Shown piece by piece: positions 7,861-14,649 of a DNA stretch of 18,078 bases. The stretch lies in contig JBBRVU010000075.1 of NCBI GenBank assembly GCA_038246575.1, positions 1-18,078 on the forward strand, written 5' to 3'. The notes beneath the pieces were generated by a model that saw nothing but the letters and a program-made list of their open reading frames with translations, was not told the origin of the DNA and ran no database searches. The stretch is from JACCUZ01 sp038246575 (lineage in GTDB: Bacteria; Actinomycetota; Actinomycetes; JACCUZ01). Numbering within the stretch: the stretch's first letter is position 1; each line of letters begins with the position of its first letter. A program made the translations under genes and the position numbers.

Positions 7861-8607
7861 ATGACTGCCGCGGTCCGCCCACGACGACGGCTCACCGACG
7901 AGATCCGGGACTCGATCGTTCAGGATCTGCTGCTGAGCGGCGAGTTCTCCGCGGGCGAGCGGCTCCCCACCGAGGCCCAGCTGTGTCACCGCTACAACGC
8001 CTCCAGGGTCACCATCCGCGCCGCGCTGCGCAGCCTGCAGGAAGCCGGGCTCATCGCGATCCGGCAGGGCCGAGGATCCACCGTCCTGCCCCGGCCACAC
8101 GCCATCGCCTCCGGCTTAGATCGGCTGCAGTCGTTCGAGTCGTTCGCCGCCGCCACGGGTGCCGCCGTATCCAGCGAACAGCTGGAGATCCTCGAGCGCG
8201 CGCTCGACGAGACCGAGGCCGAGCGGCTCGAGCGTGCACCTGGAGACCAGACCATGATCATCCGGCGGGTGAAGGTGTACGGCAGCGACAAGGTCAGCTG
8301 GATCGACGACTACGTACCCGAGGACGTATTGCCGTTCCAGCTGCTACGCGACGAGTTCAACGGCTCGGTGCTCGACGTCTTGCTCTCGCACCCAGAGCTC
8401 GAGGTCGAGTACAGCGACTGCGACATCAAGGTCATCGGACTTCCCGACCACGTGGCAGCCCGCCTCGACGTGGATACCGGCGTCCCCTCACTGCTCCTAG
8501 ACGAGCTCACGCGCACCCGCACCGGCCAGGTCGTGAACTGGAGCAGGGCCTGGCTGCTCCCGGACTACTTCAACATCAACGTCAGGCGGCGACGGCAGTT
8601 CATGTGA
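7861..8607 (+). CDS. GntR-family regulator with UTRA effector domain (HutC subfamily)
   Basis: From the ATG at 7861 the protein has 248 residues. Residues 10-80 form a GntR winged helix (LTDEIRDSIVQDLL, then ERLPTEAQLCHRYNASRVTIRAAL, then a wing QGRGSTV). The remainder is a UTRA ligand-binding domain, with the typical SWIDDYVPEDV strand and a C-terminal LLDELTRTRTGQVVNWSRAWL. UTRA proteins sense small metabolites and are commonly local repressors. It is divergent from the hydantoin operon and probably controls it, the inducer being a pathway substrate or intermediate. GTG at 7849 and TTG at 7816 are upstream in-frame starts; none has a convincing ribosome site, so the exact N-terminus is uncertain by 4-15 residues. 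Confidence 0.9.
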   Translation: MTAAVRPRRRLTDEIRDSIVQDLLLSGEFSAGERLPTEAQLCHRYNASRVTIRAALRSLQEAGLIAIRQGRGSTVLPRPHAIASGLDRLQSFESFAAATGAAVSSEQLEILERALDETEAERLERAPGDQTMIIRRVKVYGSDKVSWIDDYVPEDVLPFQLLRDEFNGSVLDVLLSHPELEVEYSDCDIKVIGLPDHVAARLDVDTGVPSLLLDELTRTRTGQVVNWSRAWLLPDYFNINVRRRRQFM

Positions 8608-8613
8608 GCGGTG

Positions 8614-8629
8614 TCGGCTCCCGAGCCGA
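8614..8629 (+). terminator. Possible terminator hairpin after the GntR gene
   Basis: TCGGCTC-CC-GAGCCGA forms a 7-bp stem 6 bases after the regulator stop. The nominal loop is only two bases, so the end pair would open, and there is no T tract. It could be a weak or Rho-assisted terminator, or merely a palindrome. Confidence 0.3.
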
Positions 8630-8640
8630 TCACCCTCTGC

Positions 8641-8836
8641 CCCGCCGGCCAGCTGCAGCCGGCAGTACTCGCGGTACTCCACGAACGAGTCCCGACCCGA
8701 GCTGCCCCGCCGGCCCGGCCTCCGCTCGCCGCTGAGGTAGCGGCGGACGGTCAATCTGCTCGCGTCAAACTGACGGCGATCGCGCAGATCGACCACCCCT
8801 GGGCCCGTAGTGCCTGCGCCTCCCGATCGGCGATCA
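8641..8836 (-). pseudogene. Transposase N-terminal relic (helix-turn-helix, IS21/ISL3-like)
   Basis: Two adjacent minus-strand frames read as one helix-turn-helix segment once a single-base shift near 8776 is allowed. First comes EAQALRAQGWSICAIA, then RQFDASRLTVRRYLSGER, followed by FVEYREYCRLQLAG. This pattern resembles the DNA-binding N-terminus of IS21 (IstA) or ISL3-type transposases. No catalytic DDE region follows: the frame runs into the antisense of the GntR gene. It is a truncated, frameshifted scrap lying between the catabolic operon and the element-like genes, so it may mark an old junction. The family call is from memory of the motif and is uncertain. Confidence 0.45.
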
Positions 8837-9227
8837 GGGCCGGGCTTGCGGTGGCAGGTCGAGCAGCAGCAGCCGCTCCGTAACCACGGGCGGCAACTGG
8901 CCGCCGCTCGGCGATGTCGCCGGCGGTCATCCCATGTCGCGCAGCCGGGCGAACGCCTTGGCCTGTTCGAGGGGCTCGAGCTCGAGCTGCTGGTGCACCG
9001 CCGCGCAAGCATCAGCTCGACCTTGTCGTCGGGGGTGCTGTCCTCGCGGACCAGGACCGGCACGTGCGACATCCCGCCCGGCACGTGCGGCATCCCGGTC
9101 GGCGGGCGGCGACGTGACGGTGCCCGTCGAGGATGACCAACTCGCGGCCGGGGACCAACGCGGCGCGCACCCTGTCTCGGTTGGGCCTCAGCTGGGCAAC
9201 CGGCACGCGTACCGGCCACAGTGTCAT
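8834..9227 (-). pseudogene. ParB-like protein, multiply frameshifted
   Basis: The gene begins with ATG at 9227, overlapping the whiB stop as ATGA. Stitching frames gives a ParB-like order: VPVAQLRPN, then ELVILDGHRHVAAR (the ParB 'GxRR' region), VPVLVREDSTPDDKVELML, LEPLEQAKAFARL, MTAGDIAER, and VVTERLLLLDLPPQ. The frame changes near 9105, near 9000, near 8925 and near 8897. The segment between the first two motifs is shorter than in normal ParB proteins, and the C-terminal part after LLDLPP is missing, replaced by transposase-like sequence. An intact version would be a ParB/Spo0J-domain DNA-binding partner common on actinobacterial plasmids and integrative elements. As written it cannot make a functional protein unless the shifts are sequencing errors. 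Confidence 0.6.
9057..9098. repeat. 21-bp tandem duplication inside the ParB relic
   Basis: Two adjacent 21-bp units (9057-9077 and 9078-9098) match at 19 of 21 positions and share CCGGCACGTGCG. The period is seven codons, so in the correct frame the protein repeats GMPHVPG and GMSHVPV. It looks like a replication-slippage scar. Confidence 0.8.
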
Positions 9228-9637
9228 GCGGCGCCCTGCTCGGTCAGCCGCCGCCGCTGGCGTTCGGACAGGCCGCCCCAGATCCCGAACCGTTCGCCGG
9301 CGGTGAGCGCGTGCTCGAGGCATTCCGCCCGCACCGGGCAACCGGCGCAGACCCGCTTGGCCGGCAGGGCCGAGGCTCCCTTCTCGGGGAACCACAGGTC
9401 GGCGTCGCCGACCTGCAGGCACAAGGCGTCCTCCCACCATTCGGGCACGCCAACCGGCACCCTCGCCGCCGCCCCGCGCTCGTCTCGAGGGGATGCGGTG
9501 AAGCCGGCGGGGCCACCCGTCCGGCTCTGCCCACCCGACGTGCCGGTCCGCGCACCGGGCGCGGGCGAAGCCGTGGACCGGCCGCGGCCGGGGTCGGCCG
9601 TCACCTGGGGGCTTGGCTGGGCTTGAGCAGATGGCAT
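9224..9637 (-). CDS. WhiB-family [4Fe-4S] transcription factor
   Basis: This is a 137-residue protein. The C-terminal half is a full WhiB domain: WWEDALC (C73), LWFPEKG, then C97-x2-C100-x5-C106 (RVCAGCPVRAEC), LEHAL, and the turn motif GIWGGLSERQRR at 118-129 followed by basic residues. The four cysteines ligate an iron-sulphur cluster, and WhiB proteins usually regulate with the principal sigma factor. The first 60 residues are a low-complexity Ser/Pro/Gly/Arg extension longer than in most chromosomal WhiB proteins. The ATG at 9637 has an excellent GGAGGAGG six bases upstream. It overlaps the ParB-like gene by four bases (ATGA). It is one of the few intact genes in this stretch; WhiB genes are common cargo on actinobacterial plasmids and phages. 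Confidence 0.93.
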   Translation of the reverse strand: MPSAQAQPSPQVTADPGRGRSTASPAPGARTGTSGGQSRTGGPAGFTASPRDERGAAARVPVGVPEWWEDALCLQVGDADLWFPEKGASALPAKRVCAGCPVRAECLEHALTAGERFGIWGGLSERQRRRLTEQGAA

Positions 9638-9845
9638 GTGTGCCTCCTCCGGCGGCGGGCCTTCACCACAGAGAAGGTGCGCTCAGGCACTCAGCTGTGA
9701 CCGACGGATGCGCCCGATGCACGCATGGCCTCTGCCGCCGCTGCGCAAACCACGCTCGGACCTGCGCTGTCGCCGGCCCGAAGCGGCCCGGACCGACCGT
9801 CGGCCGCGCCGCCGCCGGCCGCCGATCAGGGCACGTTCACCTGGC

Positions 9846-10727
9846 TCAGCCGCGGCCCCCGCCGCGGCAGACTAGCCAGCTGCGGATCTCGCCGACCGGC
9901 AGCTGCCACCCCACTGTCGACAGGAAGCCCGGCGATCACCTCGGTTCTGAACTGCTGGTACATCGAGCGACGCAGGCTGAAGCCGCGGTCGCAGTCAAAG
10001 CACCGGCGCCTGCCCTGCTCGGTCCCGCCCGGGTCAGTAGGTACCGGCGAGCGAGCCGCCCGATCCTCGCCGACAAGCCCGGTCCCGCCGCAGCTCCCAC
10101 AGCGCGCGTCTTGTCCGAGGACGGCGATGAGCAGGGCTGCGGGTCAGCTCGGCGGGCCCGGATCCCTCGTAGCCCCAGCTGAAGCCGTCCGGGGAGTGCT
10201 TCAACCAGTGCGGCAGCAGCCCCATCACCTGCCCGTCACCTCCGACGACGATCACCAGCCGACTACCCGGGTCGCCGCGGACTGTCACGTCCTCGGCGAG
10301 ACCAGCCCCGACCGGAGGTGGCAGCGGGACATGCGGCTCTTCGCCGAACCCAGGCACCGGGTCGGTGGGCAGCTCAGGCATGTCGTCGAGGACCTGTCCG
10401 CCGAGGAATCCGACCATCTCCTCGACGGTGCACCGCCGCCACCGCGGTTGGCCATCCACGACCGTGATCTCGTCGAAGTGCTCCGGGTAGCCGGCCCCCG
10501 CCGCCGGGTCATGCTCGAACCCGTACCGCCTCCCCCGGAGGCTGGCCCGCCGTGGCCGCGTGGGCGTCCTGCGCCACGTTGGTGACCGAGGTGCCCGCTC
10601 CGCGTTCGGTGATCACGGCAGCGAGCCCACCGTTGTCGCATCGCCACACCCGCAACCTGCGCCGGCTGTCCTGGCCGTGGAAGCCGGGCATCGGCCACTC
10701 CGGGTCGTCACGGATCAGGAGCGCCAC
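9846..10727 (-). pseudogene. DUF6166-like element protein, three homopolymer frameshifts
   Basis: Start is GTG at 10727 with GGAGG upstream. The first frame reads LLIRDDPEWPMPGFHGQDSR and RLRVWRCDNGG. A shift at the CCCCC run 10532-10536 (G5 on the coding strand) gives RYGFEHDPAAGAGYPEHFDE and VGLLPHWLKHSPDGFSWGYE, then GSGPAEL. A second at GGG 10134-10136 gives LLIAVLG with two CxxC pairs (CGSCGG and CFDC). A third near 9915 (G4 on the coding strand) restores WQLPVGEIRSWL and the stop at 9846. The core 'SPDGFxWGYxGSGPAEL' is the DUF6166 signature; function is unknown. Each shift is repaired by removing one base from a homopolymer. The intact product would be about 293 residues with a possible zinc site. 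Either a decayed gene or one with sequencing errors. Confidence 0.65.
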
Positions 10728-10857
10728 GGCGTCACCCTCCAAGGCCGAGCTCGAGCGATTCGTGCAGCCGAGTTCCGCCGCCGCCCCGGACACACCGGCC
10801 GCCTGCGCGGGTCACGCGCCTGGCGGCGACCCGCGCGGCGCCCCGCCCCCGCCGTGG

Positions 10858-10998
10858 TCAGGCCGGCTCCGCGTCCGGCCCCTCAGGGAACCGTTCGGCC
10901 AACAGGGCGTCGAGCCGCTGTTCGGTGTCGGCCTCGAGTACGACGGTCTCGCCGGTGACCGGGTCCTGGATCTCTTCGATGTAGGTTCGCCGTGGCAT
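10858..10998 (-). CDS. Small acidic protein of unknown function (46 aa)
   Basis: A complete 46-residue frame starts at ATG 10998, with GGAGGAG seven bases upstream, and stops at 10858. It begins MPRRTYIEEIQDPVTGETVV and ends in an acidic tail (FPEGPDAEPA). The centre (EADTEQRLDALLAE) should be helical. It begins 30 bases after the ArdC-like relic stop and precedes the DUF6166-like gene, all in one direction. The good ribosome site, charged composition and position make it a real gene despite its size. I recognise no family; a small DNA-mimic or partner role would be guesswork. Confidence 0.65.
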   Translation of the reverse strand: MPRRTYIEEIQDPVTGETVVLEADTEQRLDALLAERFPEGPDAEPA

Positions 10999-11028
10999 GC
11001 CGGGTCTCCTCCGTGGTGTCGGGGTGGG

Positions 11029-12617
11029 TCAGGTGGGCCAGTCGCCGTCCATGATGGTGTTGAAGGCCTTTGGTGGCGCGGTCCATGGCTGCGGTGATCA
11101 CCGCGGCGTCGCCGCCGGACCAGGACGCGATGTACCCGGGTGAGAACGACTCGGCAGTGCCGCGGGTCATCCCACGGCAGCGGTTGACCATGTAGGCGGT
11201 CATCTCCGCTTCGGTTTCCATGCGACCGCGGTGGCGCCGGTAGTTCTCGATGTCGCCGTCGACGTGGCCGCAGTGAATGTGAGCGAGCTCATGCGCGATC
11301 ACCGAAGACCGCTGGGCGGGGCTGAGCCGCGAGTCGACGACGATCCGCTTTGCGGCCGGGTCGGTGTACCCCAAGGTCCCCTCCCCAGAGCCGGGCACAC
11401 ACCCGGGGATGACGCCCTCCTCGTAACGGTAGCCGGCCGCGGCGACCCGCGAGCGCAGACCCTCCAGCGTCCCGGGGGCGGCCTGGCCGGGGGCCGGGCG
11501 CAACGGCGCCGCCGGCAGCGGCTCCCCCTCGGTCTGGCTCACGTTGAACACCGGCACGGCCTTGAACCCGGTGAGCACAACCCGCTCGGAGTTTGTCGCC
11601 GGCGTCGTCCTGCTCACGGACCCGCCGGGTGACCGGGGCGAGGATCCACACCGCCTTCGCCCCCTTGCGGACCCGCCGGCCCAGCCGTTCCCACTGCCGG
11701 AACCCCATCAGGTGCAGCCGGTCGAGGTCCTCGCCGCGTCCGGCGAGCTGCATGACCGCCAGCATCCGGTTGTTTAGCGACCACCGGTTGAGCCCGTTGG
11801 ACGCCATGGCGTCCAGCCAGCGCCCCAGCTGGCCGGAGTCGACGACGGCGGCCACCGCGGCCCGCAGGTCGCCCAGCATCGCCTTGGCCCGGGCCTCGCC
11901 CCGCGCGGCGGCGTAGTCGGCCGCGGGGAGCCCGGCCGGCAACGGGCAGCTGTGGCCCGGCCCGGCGAACCGACCACAGCCGGGGCAGCGCCCGGCCTCG
12001 GGCTCCTCCGCGGCCAACGCCTCAGCGCGGCCGAGCTCGCGGTGGGCCTCCTCACGGCAGGCGACCGCTGCGGCGAGCTGGGCCGGGTCGCCGCCGTGGC
12101 GTCGCCGCAGGGTCTGCAGCCCCACCTCGACGTGTGCCTCGCGCAGGCGTCGCCGGGCCGCGTCCAGCCGGTCGCCCGCCGCCAGGCTGGGTGCGTGTCG
12201 GTCGTGCAGTCGGCGCAGCAGCGCCACCTCCCGGGCGCGCAGCCCGCCGCCCTCGCGCAGGGCGGCCCAGCTGGCGTCCAGCTGGGTTATCACCGCGCGC
12301 CGGTCCTCGCCGGCCAAGGCGCCTGCCGCGCCGAGCTCGTCGGCTGCCAGCCGCATCCGCACCAGCACGTCCTCGACGTCCTCCCGCCGGGCGGGGGCCT
12401 CACCGCCTGCCCCCAGCTCCCGGGCCGCCGCGCGGCCGGTGTCGTGGATGGCGGCCGGGGCGACCCCGGCCGCCCCGTACAGGGTGTGTGCTACGCCGGT
12501 GAGCCGGACGTGGACCGGGCAGCTGTGCCCGTCGCCGGCGAACTGGCCGCAGGCGTAGCAGCGTCCCGGGCCGCCGTCGTTGAACAGCACGCTCGACCCG
12601 GTGGAGGTCACGCTCAC
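11029..12617 (-). pseudogene. ArdC-like antirestriction/metallopeptidase protein, frameshifted
   Basis: From GTG 12617 the first frame encodes two short zinc-knuckle motifs, CYACGQFAGDGHSCP (C20, C23, H31, C33) and CPGCGRFAGPGHSCP (C211, C214, H222, C224). They flank a long arginine/alanine-rich helical region. The ArdC ssDNA-binding-type N domain follows (LNRWSLNNRMLAVMQ, MGFRQWERLGRRVRKG). The frame changes at the A3 run 11592-11594. The second frame continues with GFKAVPVFNVSQTEGEPLP and the metallopeptidase site VIAHELAHIHCGH, with ETEAEMTAYMV downstream. A further one-base shift near 11066-11071 restores FNTIMDGDWPT and the stop at 11029. ArdC proteins protect incoming plasmid DNA. The restored product would be about 529 residues; the upstream double-knuckle extension is unusual. 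No good ribosome site is visible at the GTG. Confidence 0.75.
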
Positions 12618-12672
12618 ATGAACAGAAGGTGCGCGCGTACCCGGGTCTGTGACCCGAGGTCCTCAGCGAATC

Positions 12673-13140
12673 TCACACATCGCGGCTTGAGCCGGCGACG
12701 TAGACGCGCAGGTCCCAGCCAGCGTCGGCGACGACGTAGAAGCCCTGATCCGGCTCCCGCAGCGTCGTGATCTCGACGCCGGCCAACCACTGTTCGACAG
12801 CCCGAGCGGACGGCAGCGTCGTGCCGAACATCTCCCGCAACTGCCGTTCGGTCAGGGGTGACACTGAGCACGGCGCGGGCCGCGTGGACACCCCGGCAAC
12901 CGTGTCCAGGATGGAGCAGGTGGGGGGCCCGCCGGGGAGGTCGTCTCCGAGGACCGGCTCGTCGTCAGCGGCCTGCGCCGAGGCCGGGGACGGCGTGTCG
13001 TCGACCCAGTTGCCGGAGCGGAAGACGCTCGTTCTCAGCCGCTGGAGGACTTCTTCCACCGGTCCGTCCAGTAGCGCGACATAGGCCCACTCGACTGCGC
13101 CGGAGGTCCCCGTCCGCGGCAGCACAGCCCACGACTGCAC
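12673..13140 (-). CDS. Hypothetical protein (155 aa)
   Basis: An uninterrupted minus-strand frame from GTG 13140 gives 155 residues. The N-terminal part (EWAYVALLDGPVEEVLQRLR, FRSGNWVDDT) and the C-terminal part (PLTERQLREMFGT, EITTLREPDQGFYVVAD, LRVYVAGSS) look like folded protein, separated by a less ordered linker. No family is recognised. It sits between the HNH nuclease and the ArdC-like gene in the same direction, 55 bases before the latter. There is no clear ribosome site, and a second GTG lies five codons in (13125). The ending after YVAGSS is abrupt, so the gene could be a slightly shortened version of its relatives. Confidence 0.6.
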   Translation of the reverse strand: MQSWAVLPRTGTSGAVEWAYVALLDGPVEEVLQRLRTSVFRSGNWVDDTPSPASAQAADDEPVLGDDLPGGPPTCSILDTVAGVSTRPAPCSVSPLTERQLREMFGTTLPSARAVEQWLAGVEITTLREPDQGFYVVADAGWDLRVYVAGSSRDV

Positions 13141-13278
13141 CCGGTCAGGGTGGCAGGACCGGCTGGCTACTTACCCGCGACACGCTCATCGTCGCGGCGG
13201 ATCAACCCCTCGAAGCCGATCGGCTCGCGTCGACGCGCCCCCGTCCGCCGCGGCCCGAGGGCCGGCGCCGTTGCGCGG

Positions 13279-14649
13279 TCAGGTCTCGCAGGCGACGCCG
13301 TCGCCGTCTCGGTCGAGCTTGGAGGAGTAGCCGGGCTGTCCCCGGTGGATGGGGGCGGCGCCGGCGGCGCGGACGGCGTCGCAGTTCTCGTAGGACACCG
13401 CCCCCCCGCCGCCGTTGGCCGGCGGCGGGGACGCTGCGGGCGGCGCCGCCGTGGCGGCGAACGGCGCCAGCGCGCGGGAGGCCGCGGCGGCGCCCACCAC
13501 CGGCTGGGCGGGGCAGGCGGCGAGGACGCGGGCCATGGCGGCCTTCTCCGCGTTGGTGACCCACAGCCGGTAGCGGCTCTTGACGGTGATCTGCCGGGCG
13601 ATGAAGACACAGCGGTAGCTCTTGGCGGGCGGCAGCCAGGACGCGGCGTCGCTGTCGCTCTTCGCGGCGTTGGCGGCGCCGTCGACGGCCAGCAGCTCCA
13701 CCGGGTCGTTGGCGAAGGCCTCCCGCTCGGCGGCGGTCCAGGTCTGGGCACCCTTCTGCCAGGCGTCGGACAGTGAGACGACGTGGTCGATCTGCACATC
13801 GTCGCTGCTGGTCGGGCCCCGCCGGAACGCGATCCGCCGTCCCGTGTACGGGTCGGTGAGGACACCACGGACGACGGTGCAGCCGTCGGTGTCCACGGCG
13901 ACGGGGCGAAGGTCCCGCCGCAGGACGACCTGGCGCGTGTCACAGCCCCCGACAGTTGCCCACGACGCCCCGAACTGGTCCCGGCTGTAGCCGCTCTTCG
14001 GCGCCCGGCCCTTCACCTGCAGAGTCGCCAAGGCGGCCAGCGCAGTGCCGGCCCGCGGAGCCACAACGGGACGCGGCGTCGGCCGGACGGTAGGCCGAGT
14101 GGCCGACCCGGACGTGGCCGCGGCGCTCCGCGACGGCGGGGTCGGGGTGCCCAGCGCCGCGGTGGTAGCCGCGGCCGCGGGCGGCCGGTCCGCTGCGATA
14201 GGTGGCGCAGGGTCGGCGACGGCCGTGCCGACACCCATGGCCATAACGCCGGCACCGGCGGCCAGCGCTGCCATCCGCCGGCTACGCAGACCGGCCCAGG
14301 CCAGCGATCCGCGGGCCAACGCCACGCCGGCGACCATCAGGATCGCCAGCCCGCCGAGCACCAAGGCGCCACCGGCACCCCCGGAGACGGCACCGAGCGC
14401 GGCGACCAGCCCGACCGCGCCCCAGCCGACCTGCCCGCCCCGGGTGCGCAGCACACCGCTGCTCGCAGGGCCGCCGGGGGATGGTTCCGCGGATGCGGCA
14501 GCGGCCACGACCGGATCGGGATCGTCGATCCACAACGCCCACCCTGTCGGCGGAGCGGGCCAGCTGGGGTCTGGTCGCCACCCCGGCGGCGGCGTCCACC
14601 CCGGCGACGGCGTCGGCCACGACGGCGGCGGGTTGAACCGTCGACCCAT
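13279..14649 (-). CDS. Membrane-anchored HNH-type nuclease (DUF1524-like) with C-terminal excalibur domain
   Basis: This intact 456-residue protein (from ATG 14649) begins with a Pro/Trp-rich leader (FNPPPSWPTPSPGWTPPPGW, then more PxW repeats to about 40). Hydrophobic segments follow at about 74-90, 92-113 and 126-146. An Ala/Thr/Pro linker leads to a nuclease domain (about 205-380) with VQIDHVVSLSDAW (D288-H289), FANDPVELLAV, N327-AAK, WLPP and RCVFIARQITVKSRY. These are the His-Me finger features of secreted DUF1524-type enzymes. Residues 419-456 form an excalibur calcium-binding motif (ENCDAVRAAG, DRDGDGVAC). The catalytic part probably faces outside. A GTG at 14748 would add 33 residues unlike the family start, so I prefer the ATG. 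It is codirectional with the element genes; a role in DNA degradation or transfer is inferred. Confidence 0.83.
   Translation of the reverse strand: MGRRFNPPPSWPTPSPGWTPPPGWRPDPSWPAPPTGWALWIDDPDPVVAAAASAEPSPGGPASSGVLRTRGGQVGWGAVGLVAALGAVSGGAGGALVLGGLAILMVAGVALARGSLAWAGLRSRRMAALAAGAGVMAMGVGTAVADPAPPIAADRPPAAAATTAALGTPTPPSRSAAATSGSATRPTVRPTPRPVVAPRAGTALAALATLQVKGRAPKSGYSRDQFGASWATVGGCDTRQVVLRRDLRPVAVDTDGCTVVRGVLTDPYTGRRIAFRRGPTSSDDVQIDHVVSLSDAWQKGAQTWTAAEREAFANDPVELLAVDGAANAAKSDSDAASWLPPAKSYRCVFIARQITVKSRYRLWVTNAEKAAMARVLAACPAQPVVGAAAASRALAPFAATAAPPAASPPPANGGGGAVSYENCDAVRAAGAAPIHRGQPGYSSKLDRDGDGVACET

Noticed and set aside
7756..8100. 115-codon N-terminal extension of the deacylase frame
   Set aside because: It is antisense to the GntR gene and resembles no protein; the ATG at 7755 has a strong ribosome site and matches the family start.
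9613..10182. Plus-strand frame with a cysteine cluster (CARCTHGLCRRCANHARTC)
   Set aside because: It overlaps the start of whiB and the opposite strand of the DUF6166-like gene, has no ribosome site, and degenerates into Arg/Pro-rich sequence.
8834..12617. Programmed ribosomal frameshifting as the explanation for the split frames
   Set aside because: The shifts are numerous, go in both directions and lack slippery heptamers with downstream structures; decay or base-calling error is simpler.
12134..12770. Long plus-strand frames opposite the ArdC-like gene
   Set aside because: Arg/Pro-rich shadows of the repeated Ala/Arg-coding sequence on the minus strand.
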